A stretch of DNA of 50,244 bases. Origin: an uncultured Bacteroidales bacterium. Lineage in GTDB: Bacteria > Bacteroidota > Bacteroidia > Bacteroidales > Bacteroidaceae. Below, in pieces: positions 1-8,000 of this stretch (its first letter is position 1; every line of letters begins with the position of its first letter). The DNA lies in assembly GCA_902779845.1 (NCBI GenBank), contig CACZCZ010000017.1, forward strand, positions 1 to 50,244, written 5' to 3'. The translations under genes were made by a program, and so were the position numbers. Under the pieces are notes generated by a model. It saw only the letters and a list, made by a program, of their open reading frames with translations, searched no databases and had not been told where the DNA came from.

Positions 1-54
1 GGAAAGGCTGATGGTCGAGTCATTTCTGAGATTGTAAAGAAACTCTTGGCATAA
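1..54 (+). CDS. GatB/YqeY domain protein, C-terminal end only
   Basis: The frame is open from base 1 to a TAA at 52-54 and gives 17 residues ending SEIVKKLLA, which matches the end of GatB/YqeY-domain proteins (small helical proteins related to the tRNA-binding domain of the GatB amidotransferase). In Bacteroidales this gene usually follows ftsA-ftsZ at the end of the cell-division cluster, so that cluster may lie just to the left; that is known gene order, not something visible here. Only the tail is in the window, so the call rests on a short match. Confidence 0.6.
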   Translation, partial: GKADGRVISEIVKKLLA

Positions 55-162
55 ACTTAGATTTTATGTTTGGAATTAGTGGCACAATAATGGCACAGAG
101 CACCGTAACTCGTTGGTACTCAGTATGAGCTTTAAACTTCAACGAGGATGAGTATTGATTCT

Positions 163-182
163 GCCTCCCTAAAGGGGAGGGC
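163..182. repeat. GC-rich palindrome downstream of the sufS part
   Basis: CCTCCC (164-169) pairs with GGGAGG (175-180) around a 5-nt loop. It lies 10 bases past the stop of the ruvB-sufS frame and may act as its transcription terminator. The core matches the palindrome family found inside several genes of this window (4506-4543, 23063-23101, 23248-23289). The rest of the 55-191 gap shows no gene. Confidence 0.6.
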
Positions 183-191
183 ACCAACTTC

Positions 192-2405
192 TTAGAACAT
201 CTGACGAACGCGGTCGATGCCTTGCACAAGGGCATCGACCTCTTCTTTTGTATTGTAGAGGGCGAAGCTGGCACGCACGGTACCTTCGATGCCGAGACGA
301 TGCATGAGGGGCTCGGCGCAGTGATGTCCCGTGCGCACGGCGATGCCAAGCCGATCCAAGAGGGTGCCGAGATCGAGATGGTGGATGAAAGGCCCCCTAC
401 CAGCCTCCCCGAGGGAAGGAGCTGCTAAATTGAAAGAAATAACGGGACTCGGGGCGGGTCCGTAGATATGCATACCCTCGATTTGCATGAGCTGCTCATA
501 GGCATAAGCCCCCAGCTCGTGCTCGTATTCCGCAATCTTGTCCATGCCGATACCTCTGACGAAGTCGAGGGCCACAGCAAGGCCGCGGGCAGCAACATAG
601 TCGGGGGTACCGGCTTCGAACTTGTAGGGCAGCACATTGAAAGTGGTGTGCTCGAAGCTGACCTTGCCAATCATCTCACCGCCACCCATATAAGGGGGCA
701 GCTTCTCCAGCCATTCCTCCTTACCATAAAGGACTCCGATGCCGGTGGGGCCATAGACCTTATGACCGCTGAAGGCGAGGAAGTCACAGTCGAGGTCCTG
801 CACATCGACAGCCATGTGGGGCACGCTCTGGGCTGCGTCGATGAGCACGGGCACACCGCGGGCATGAGCCATCGCAATGATGTCCTTCACGGGATTCACG
901 GTGCCGAGGACATTGCTGACATGGGTGCAGGCAAGCAGTTTGGTTTTGGGCGAGAAGAGCGTGGGAAGGACATCAAGGTCAAGGCGGCCGTCATCGGTGA
1001 TGGGGCACACCTTGATTTTAATATCTTTGCGCATCTGCAACAGCTGCCAGGGGACGATGTTGGAGTGGTGCTCCATCTCCGTGACGATGACCTCGTCGCC
1101 CGGCTGCATACAGGCCTGACCAAAGGTGGCCGCCACGAGGTTGACGCTTTCGGTGGTGCCGCGTGTGAAGATGATTTCAGCGGTGGAATGGGCATTTATG
1201 AACGCCCTTACAGTCTCGCGTGCCTCCTCGTAGAGGCGTGTGGCCTCCTGCGAGAGATAGTGGACACCACGGTGCACGTTGGCATTGACATTCAGGTACT
1301 CTTCGGTGATGGCATCGATGACGCACTGCGGTTTCTGCGTCGTGGCACCATTGTCGAGATAGACGAGGGGTTTGCCATAAATGGTGCGGGTGAGGTTTAG
1401 GTGCTCATAGGCCAAGTCTGTCACCTCGCGGCCACGAGGCGTACGCTTGATGAAGCCTTCCTTGATGAGGAAGGGTTCATAGACTTCCTCGACGGTACCG
1501 GGGTCTTCGCCGATAGCCGTAGCAATGGTGGTGATGCCTACGGGGCCGCCCTTGAACTTGTCAATGATGGCCAGGAGAATCTTGCGGTCGATGAGGTCGA
1601 GGCCGTGGCGGTCGATGTTCAAGGCTTCGAGGGCATATTTGGCGATTTCGAGGTCAATGCGGCCGTTTCCTTTGACCTGTGCAAAGTCACGCACACGGCG
1701 CAGCAGGGCATTGGCGATACGTGGCGTGCCACGCGAACGGCCCGCAATCTCAGCCGCTGCAGCCTCATTGATAGGCTGTCCCAGGATGCTCGCAGAGCGC
1801 AGCACGATGCCCTTGAGGGTCGTAGCATCATAGTATTCCAGATGTAGGTTGATGCCGAAGCGGGCACGCAGGGGAGCCGTCAGCAAACCGCTCCGCGTGG
1901 TGGCACCTACGAGCGTGAAGGGGTTCAAGTCAATCTGTATGGAGCGCGCACTGGGGCCGCGGTCTATCATGATGTCGATGCGGTAGTCCTCCATTGCCGA
2001 GTAGAGGTACTCCTCCACGACGGGCGACAAGCGATGTATCTCATCGATGAACAGCACATCCTGCGGCTCCAGAGAGGTGAGGATGCCGGCCAGGTCGCCA
2101 GGCTTATCCAGCACAGGGCCGCTGGTAATCTTGAAGCCTACGCCCAACTCATTAGCGATGATGTTGGAGAGCGTCGTCTTACCCAGACCCGGGGGGCCGT
2201 GCAGCAGCGTATGATCCAGTGGTTCGCCGCGATAGCGGGCAGCCTCCACGAAGACCTTCAGGTTCTGCACCACCTGCGATTGTCCCGCAAAATCCTGGAA
2301 GTGCAGCGGGCGCAGGGCATTCTCGAAGTCCGAGGAGCTGCCCTCCCGGCCGTCTGTCGAGGGGACGGGAGCAGCATGTAAAAGTTCATGTAGATCTTGA
2401 TCCAT
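192..2405 (-). CDS. RuvB-SufS fusion: Holliday junction helicase joined in frame to cysteine desulfurase
   Basis: One frame of 737 residues. Residues 1 to about 336 are RuvB, the AAA+ motor that drives Holliday-junction branch migration: Walker A GPPGLGKT (70-77), Walker B DEIHR (121-125), sensor GATTRSG and the C-terminal winged helix ending [13 protein letters not shown]. From residue 338 the sequence is SufS, the PLP cysteine desulfurase that feeds sulfur to the SUF iron-sulfur system: PLP lysine in SGHKVYG (about K549) and active-site cysteine in RTGHHCAEP (about C696). Missing are only the last several residues of RuvB and roughly the first 14 of SufS. No in-frame start lies at the junction, so SufS could be made only as a fusion. 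The SufS part also carries a short extra loop (389-426). Start ATG at 2405; the frame stays open further upstream but that part is not RuvB-like and overlaps the divergent promoter. Either a real fusion by deletion or an assembly join. Confidence 0.85.
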   Translation of the reverse strand: MDQDLHELLHAAPVPSTDGREGSSSDFENALRPLHFQDFAGQSQVVQNLKVFVEAARYRGEPLDHTLLHGPPGLGKTTLSNIIANELGVGFKITSGPVLDKPGDLAGILTSLEPQDVLFIDEIHRLSPVVEEYLYSAMEDYRIDIMIDRGPSARSIQIDLNPFTLVGATTRSGLLTAPLRARFGINLHLEYYDATTLKGIVLRSASILGQPINEAAAAEIAGRSRGTPRIANALLRRVRDFAQVKGNGRIDLEIAKYALEALNIDRHGLDLIDRKILLAIIDKFKGGPVGITTIATAIGEDPGTVEEVYEPFLIKEGFIKRTPRGREVTDLAYEHLNLTRTIYGKPLVYLDNGATTQKPQCVIDAITEEYLNVNANVHRGVHYLSQEATRLYEEARETVRAFINAHSTAEIIFTRGTTESVNLVAATFGQACMQPGDEVIVTEMEHHSNIVPWQLLQMRKDIKIKVCPITDDGRLDLDVLPTLFSPKTKLLACTHVSNVLGTVNPVKDIIAMAHARGVPVLIDAAQSVPHMAVDVQDLDCDFLAFSGHKVYGPTGIGVLYGKEEWLEKLPPYMGGGEMIGKVSFEHTTFNVLPYKFEAGTPDYVAARGLAVALDFVRGIGMDKIAEYEHELGAYAYEQLMQIEGMHIYGPAPSPVISFNLAAPSLGEAGRGPFIHHLDLGTLLDRLGIAVRTGHHCAEPLMHRLGIEGTVRASFALYNTKEEVDALVQGIDRVRQMF
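389..426 (-). repeat. Palindromic insertion within the sufS part
   Basis: The stretch contains CCTCCCCGAGGGAAGG and encodes SLGEAGRG between 'PVISFNLAA' and '[14 protein letters not shown]'. SufS homologues normally run almost directly from the ISFN strand to the H-x-x-D-x-GTLLD segment, so about 10-12 residues look inserted, in frame, near the end of the desulfurase. Confidence 0.55.
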
Positions 2406-2524
2406 GATACCTATTATTTCTATTGCGGTGCAAAGTAAGTACATTTTCACGAGGTACGCAATCCCCCTCACGGCCAAGAATGTTAATAAACACAAAAAAG
2501 AATGGTCATGCAATAATTCTGTCG

Positions 2525-2532
2525 TATCTTTG
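2525..2532 (+). promoter_or_regulatory. Bacteroidetes -7 promoter element (RidA-like gene)
   Basis: TATCTTTG matches TAnnTTTG. Transcription would begin near 2537-2540. No clear -33 TTTG is present. The divergent ruvB-sufS gene has only a one-mismatch TTACTTTG (minus strand, 2438 to 2431) in the same 135-bp gap. Confidence 0.55.
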
Positions 2533-2570
2533 CACCGTTTTTGACGATTGGAGACAAAAAAAACAGAACA

Positions 2571-3764
2571 TTGACATACGAGAAAATCATATTCCAGGAC
2601 TTCGGCGTGACAGCAGAACTCTCTACTTTCATGACCGAAGACGGCATCACAGAGCAACACGCGATTCTCCACGTAGAACCGCGCGGTGATTTGTTTGCCG
2701 GGCAGTTCCAGCGCCTGCAGCAGGCTGAAGAGGCGTTGTTGCACAATGAAGCATGTGCAGGTTCCCAGGTGGTCTTCAAGCGCTACTTCCTCAGCGATGC
2801 CACGAACCAAGCCCCATCCCTCATTCCTCATCCCTCATCCCTCAGCCCTCATCCCTTCCCAACGCTCCCCTTTAGGGGGCTCGGGGGCTCCTCAGCCGTC
2901 AGCTACATCCAGCAGCCTCCCCTCGACGGCTCGAAGGTAGCCGTCTGGCTCTACCTCGTGCAGGGCATGGACATCGAGGACCACGACGGCCTCGTCATTG
3001 CGCGCCACAACGGCTATGAGCACCTGTGGAAGATGGGGATGTGCGTCCCAGAGGGCGACAGCGCCCAGCAGACCACCACCCTGCTGAAACAGTATGAGGA
3101 CCTTCTGCAGCGCCATGGTGCCACGTTGGCCGACAACTGCATCCGCACCTGGTTCTATGTCCGTGATGTCGATACCCAATATGCGGGCATGGTGAGGGCG
3201 CGCCGTGAGAACTTCCAGGAACAAGGGCTAACAGAAAATACCCATTTCATCGCCTCCACAGGCATCGGAGGCTCGCCTGCCGACACAAAAGCATTGGTAC
3301 AATTGGGCACCTATGCCCTCGTGGGCTTCGCGCCCGAGCAGCAGCGCTACCTCTATGCCAAGACTCACCTCAACCCCACCTACGAATATGGTGTCACCTT
3401 TGAGCGCGGCACCACCATCAGCTACGGCGACCGCAGCCACGTTTTTATCAGCGGCACCGCCAGCATCAACAACCGCGGTGAGGTGGTGCATGTGGGGGAC
3501 ATCGTGAAGCAGACCCATCGCATGTGGGAGAATGTGGAAGCGCTCCTGAAGGAAGCTGACGCCAGCTTCGATGATGTCGCACAGATTATCGTCTATCTCC
3601 GCGACACTGGTGACTACGATGTCGTGAAAGAGCTCTTCGCCAGTCGCTTCCCCGGCATCCCCTGTGTCATCACCCTCGCGCCTGTCTGCCGTCCCACATG
3701 GCTCATCGAGATGGAGTGCCTGGCCATCAATGCGGTCAGGAATCCGCTATTCAAAGCGTTCTGA
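2571..3764 (+). CDS. RidA/YjgF-superfamily protein with long N-terminal domain
   Basis: About 397 residues. The last ~130 follow the YjgF/YER057c/UK114 pattern: '[17 protein letters not shown]', then [12 protein letters not shown]....IVYLRD and the closing [12 protein letters not shown] that carries the family arginine. RidA proteins hydrolyse reactive enamine/imine intermediates; longer forms such as FkbO/Hyg5 chorismatases pair this fold with an N-terminal domain, so the substrate here is unknown. No ATG opens the frame. TTG at 2571 leaves a short A-rich leader behind the promoter at 2525-2532; TTG at 2541 would sit at the transcription start. Residues ~80-108 are a low-complexity proline/serine insertion made by DNA repeats (2813-2893) that splits a conserved region before '[12 protein letters not shown]'. 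Followed after 59 bp of quasi-repeats by the M16 gene, probably co-transcribed. Confidence 0.75.
   Translation: MTYEKIIFQDFGVTAELSTFMTEDGITEQHAILHVEPRGDLFAGQFQRLQQAEEALLHNEACAGSQVVFKRYFLSDATNQAPSLIPHPSSLSPHPFPTLPFRGLGGSSAVSYIQQPPLDGSKVAVWLYLVQGMDIEDHDGLVIARHNGYEHLWKMGMCVPEGDSAQQTTTLLKQYEDLLQRHGATLADNCIRTWFYVRDVDTQYAGMVRARRENFQEQGLTENTHFIASTGIGGSPADTKALVQLGTYALVGFAPEQQRYLYAKTHLNPTYEYGVTFERGTTISYGDRSHVFISGTASINNRGEVVHVGDIVKQTHRMWENVEALLKEADASFDDVAQIIVYLRDTGDYDVVKELFASRFPGIPCVITLAPVCRPTWLIEMECLAINAVRNPLFKAF
2813..2893 (+). repeat. Quasi-tandem CCTCATCC array plus GC palindrome inside the RidA-like gene
   Basis: Five or so copies of an 8-base word close to CCTCATCC (2813-2858) run into GCTCCCCTTTAGGGGGCT and a G-rich tail (2864-2893). 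The translation is PHPSSL-type repeats ending LPFRGLGG, unlike either flank. The insertion keeps the reading frame. Confidence 0.7.
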
Positions 3765-3770
3765 TTTTGT

Positions 3771-3820
3771 CGTTATAACGTTATTCCGTCATTCCGTTAT
3801 TCCGAGATTCCGTCATTCCC
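3771..3820. repeat. Intergenic 8-bp quasi-tandem repeat
   Basis: Words close to CGTTATTC and CGTCATTC repeat about six times between the RidA-like stop and the M16 start. Same style as the AT-rich phrases at 24604-24640, 26128-26190 and 36403-36445. Confidence 0.7.
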
Positions 3821-3823
3821 ATA

Positions 3824-5089
3824 ATGTTTCAATCTTTCAATTTAGACAGCGGCCTTCGCGTCATCCTGGCCCCCTCGGCCACCGATGTCGTCTATGCGGG
3901 CATCGCTGTGGCCACCGGCACGCGCCATGAGCTGGACAGCGAGAGTGGCATGGCGCACCTCGTGGAGCACATGACCTTCAAGGGCACCCAGCGCCTCACA
4001 TCCATGCAGATCCTGAACCGCATGGAGAGCGTGGGAGGCGACCTCAACGCCTACACGGGCAAAGAAGAAACCATCTACTATGCCACCTTCCTGCGTCAAC
4101 ACCTGAAACGCGCCATCCCCCTGCTCCTGGACATCGTCTTCAACAGCACCTTCCCCCAGGAGGAACTCGACAAGGAGGTGGAGGTGGTCATCGATGAGAT
4201 CGAGAGCTACAACGACTCACCAGCCGAACTCATCTACGACGACTTCGAAGCCCTCCTCTTTCCCGACCACCCTCTCGGACGCAGCATCCTCGGCAATGCC
4301 GACCGCCTGCGGCAGTACCGCACGTCCGACCTGCAGGCCTTCGCCCGCCGCACCTACAGCCCCGAACGTGCCGTGCTGTTCGTGAAGGGGAATGTGACGG
4401 AAAAGGAAGTAAAGACCCTCTCCCCGCTCCCCCGCCCCTCCCTCGTAAGGAGGGGAGTAATTACCTTTGAGAATGAGATTGCGGATGCCCGCTCAAAACA
4501 TTCTACTCCCCTCCCTACAAGGGAGGGGCAGGGGGGTGGGTCCGTTATATTAAAGAAGCCCGTCCACCAGGCCCATGTCATGCTCGGTTCGCGTGGCTAT
4601 GCCGCCACGGACCCGCGCTACTACGGTCTCTTCCTGCTGAACAACCTGCTGGGCGGTCCAGCCATGAACTCCCGCCTCAGTCTCGCCCTGCGCGAGCGCA
4701 CCGGTCTCGTCTATACCGTGGAAAGCAACCTCACCGCCTACACCGACACCGGCGTGTGGTCTGTCTATTTCGGCTGTGATGCTGAGGATCTGAAGCGCTG
4801 CCTGCGTCTCGTACACCGTGAGCTACGCCGCCTCATCGACCGTCCCCTCAGCCCTCGCGCCCTCAACGCTGCCAAGCAACAGCTCCTGGGACAGCTCGGC
4901 ATCAGCTACGACCATTTTGAGAACGTAGCCCTCGCGATGGGCAAGCGGTATCTCCACTACCACCGCGTCCTCACACCCGTCGAAATCGCCCAATCCATCG
5001 AGGCTCTCACCCCTGAAGACCTTCAATCCATTGCCACTGAAATATTCAACCCCGACCGCCTCACCACCCTCATCTACCAGCCCGAGTAA
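3824..5089 (+). CDS. M16-family zinc peptidase (processing-peptidase type)
   Basis: 421 residues, no signal peptide, so probably cytoplasmic. The inverted zinc motif HxxEH is H45-L-V-E48-H49 (HLVEHMTFKGT), followed by NAYTGKEETIYY and the third zinc ligand region EVVIDEIESYNDSP. This is the small M16 form related to mitochondrial processing peptidase and PqqF-like enzymes; its substrate is not known. Residues about 198-240 are a 40-45 residue insertion (LSPLPRPSLVRRG...TPLPTREGQGGG) made of two inverted copies of a GC-rich palindrome (4417-4543), between the two domains and just before the conserved KKPVHQAHVMLGSRGY. The gene ends only 4 bp before the stop of the convergent CAZyme operon, with no terminator hairpin in between. 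Confidence 0.9.
   Translation: MFQSFNLDSGLRVILAPSATDVVYAGIAVATGTRHELDSESGMAHLVEHMTFKGTQRLTSMQILNRMESVGGDLNAYTGKEETIYYATFLRQHLKRAIPLLLDIVFNSTFPQEELDKEVEVVIDEIESYNDSPAELIYDDFEALLFPDHPLGRSILGNADRLRQYRTSDLQAFARRTYSPERAVLFVKGNVTEKEVKTLSPLPRPSLVRRGVITFENEIADARSKHSTPLPTREGQGGGSVILKKPVHQAHVMLGSRGYAATDPRYYGLFLLNNLLGGPAMNSRLSLALRERTGLVYTVESNLTAYTDTGVWSVYFGCDAEDLKRCLRLVHRELRRLIDRPLSPRALNAAKQQLLGQLGISYDHFENVALAMGKRYLHYHRVLTPVEIAQSIEALTPEDLQSIATEIFNPDRLTTLIYQPE
4417..4543. repeat. Inverted pair of GC-rich palindromic elements in the M16 gene (MITE-like)
   Basis: Left arm 4417-4456 (...CCCCTCCCTCGTAAGGAGGG) and right arm 4506-4543 (CTCCCCTCCCTACAAGGGAG followed by GGGCAGGGGGGTGGGTCC) are near reverse complements over about 40 bp and enclose about 50 bp of AT-richer DNA. 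Each arm has its own small palindrome. The unit looks like a miniature inverted-repeat element whose length keeps the host frame open. Confidence 0.75.
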
Positions 5090-5093
5090 GGCA

Positions 5094-8000
5094 TCATTTC
5101 AATCTCAACAGCGCTTCGAGATAGTAGTAGTCGGCATAAACGATGCTGGCATCGATTTCAGAGCCAGCAGGATGATGACCCGTGGAATGCATGAGGAAAG
5201 CGACGTTACGGCCGCGGCTCTGGTAGCGCTCGGTGCTGAGATCACGAAGCATATTGACGGCAGCCTCATAGTATTCACGATTTACGGATTTACCATTTAC
5301 GGTTTCCCTGTCTCCGCTGACATCATACTGGCAGAGTTCCAGCAGGGCGCTGGCCACCACACAGGCTGCTGAGGCATCTTTCAATTTTTCGCTGTTCACT
5401 CCTTCACTTTTCACTTCAGGAATGTCCATATCCCAGAGAGGTACCCAGTCGTCGCTGGTCTCACGGAGGCGCTTCAGGTAGATGTCTGCTACTTTCCGGG
5501 CGTGGTCGAGGAAACGCTTTTCCTTGGTGAACCGATAGACCATCGTGTAGCCGTAGATGGCCCACGACTGTCCACGGCTCCACATCGACTCGTCACTGTA
5601 GCCCTGGTGAGTCACGCCCCTGAGGAATCTGCCCGTCAGGGTGTCATAGACAGCAACATGATAGCAGCTTCCATCCTTGCGGAACTGGTTTTTCATCGTT
5701 GTCTCCGCATGGCGGACGGCAATCTCGCGCCATCTTTCACTTTTCATCCTGTCGCCCTTCAGCTCCTTGCTGGCCCATAGCAGCAGCTCCAGATTCATCA
5801 TGTTGTCTATGATGGTGTTGTGTCCGCCGTAGTCCTGTACATGGCGTGGCCAGCTGAGGAGCGTCCCCACCTTGTCATTAAACAACGTGGTCAGCGAATC
5901 GGCTGCCCGCAAGGCGAGTTGCCGGTAGCGTTCGTCCTTGGTGGCTCCATATCCCTTCAGCATGGAGTTAATGGTGATGAAGCCGAGGTCGTGGTCAAAG
6001 GCTGGCTGACGGATGATCGGTGCAATGGCCTCAGTGTAGCCTGCTGCGGCTTTCTGCACAGCTTCGCTACGGTTGTAGTCGTAGGCCATCCAGAGGATGC
6101 CCGGCCAGAAGCCCGAGCACCATTCCTGAGGGCAGGCAGGGCGAAGATTCCAAAGCCCTGTGCGGGGCTCTATATTCCTCGGCATCATCGCGAAGTCGTA
6201 GGGGCGCAAAGCTTCCAAGGCCCGGTCCACCTGAGAGCTGCAATAGGAAAGTTGCTGGTTCGCATGGAACTGCCCTATCTCCTTCGTGAACACGACACCG
6301 CTGACATGATTACCCACGTACATCGGCACGTAATCAGCGGTGGCATACCACCGTGGCTTGCCGGGCATATCATCATAGATGGTACGGCCGTTGATCTTCA
6401 AGCCTTCAAAGGTGACGTTCTGCACACGGTGATTGGCATCGTAACCGTTGATGATGGAAAGGCTCCTGTTGGGGGAGAGGCCGTTATATCTGACATTGCG
6501 GAAGGTGACATCTTCCACCCCCCTGCCTGGAGCCGTACACCACTTCTGGTTGTAGCTCACCTTCACCTGCGCGATACAGCCGTCCTCGATATGCTCGATG
6601 CGGATGTTGTCGAAGGTGACATCGCGCACGAGATTGCCGTCGCCGCAGTTGATGGCCAGACAGCCTTGGTAATCCACCTGTGGCTCGGCCTGTCCCAGGA
6701 TGTCGATGTTCTCATACACCAGATGCTCTATGGTGTCGCCCACCTCGGGGTTGCCGTGGATGCCGATGAAGATCGGGTGTGCCACGTCGGCCCACAGCGT
6801 AGCGTTCCGCATGTGAACATTGCGGCAGTTGCCGCTGAAGCCCTTGCGCGTGGCGTAGGCCGTGGTGCAGTCGTCAGAGTTGCGACAGAACACGCGGTCC
6901 AACAGCACATTCTGCGAGGCAAAGACATTCAGACCATCGCCCCAGCCCGGGTGAGAGATACTGCGCACGTCGTGCAGCGTGACGCCGTCAGAGCCTCCTG
7001 TCGGGCAGGTGTTCACGATCAGTCCATCAATCAACACATTCTTTGAGCGATAGACATGAGCGCCTTCATAACCGCGAGGCGGACGCGCCACACCGCGGCC
7101 TAAGATACGAACATTCTCAGCATCGTTGATGGCAAAGGTACCGGTGAAGTAGCTGCCGCCAGCGAGATAGACTGTTGTGTTTGACGGCACGTAGATCGTA
7201 TCCTGCTGATTGTAGAATCCGGGAGCATAGTATTTGAACTCACGTCCTTGAGCCTTCGCCTCACGCGCTGCTTCTTCTTTGCTTACAGGAGGTTTGGACG
7301 TAAAGACGAGGAGGTTATTGGTGATGTCCCCGTCCAGTTCCACGCTGACATTTTCCGGCTGGAACAGCAGGAACTGCACCGTGGAATCGTTCTGCACGTT
7401 GGCAATCACGCCGCGGTAGTCTGGCCTGATACGTGCCGTCCTGAACTTTTTCTTCTTGCTGACAACCCGCACAGACACATCGCCCTTGAAATCAAAAATA
7501 CAGTAACTAATCTCTGAGACTCGGTGCGACCTCATTGGGGTGAAGCTATTCACCTTTGCCATATACGTATCGATTTTTGTCCACTCCTTACTGCCACGGG
7601 GACATACATAGACATCGTAGTCGTGCTTCAGCGGTGCACCTTCAGGAGCGGAATAGGTGAATACCTGATGGAGTTTCTCGCCCTCGGTGACACCTGGCGC
7701 CAGGAAAGTATGCGACTCTACATTACCCGATATCTCACCACGTCTGATAGCTTTCTCTCGCACTGTCAGCACCTGCTTCGTATATGGCATCTTTAATCTC
7801 TTGCGCTTCACATAATGATTATATGGTTTTTGATAGATATCCCACAGCTTGCCACGTCCCATCGCCCCTGGTTCCGTCCACTCGCAGTAGAGGCCGGTCA
7901 AGTCCGTCCATGTCTCGAAAGGAACATCATAACCGAGGTTGTATTTCGCTGTATATTCAAAACCTTTCATCAAACGGTTGTCGAGCGCTCCCCATAAATC

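Noticed and set aside
1380-1406. A frameshift or stop between ruvB and sufS
   Set aside because: The frame was followed codon by codon through the junction and is continuous; the change is loss of sequence, not of frame.
2406-2831. An N-terminal extension of about 142 residues on the RuvB-SufS frame
   Set aside because: The residues are not RuvB-like, the stretch lies antisense to the RidA-like gene and across its promoter, and RuvB proteins start near the ATG at 2405.
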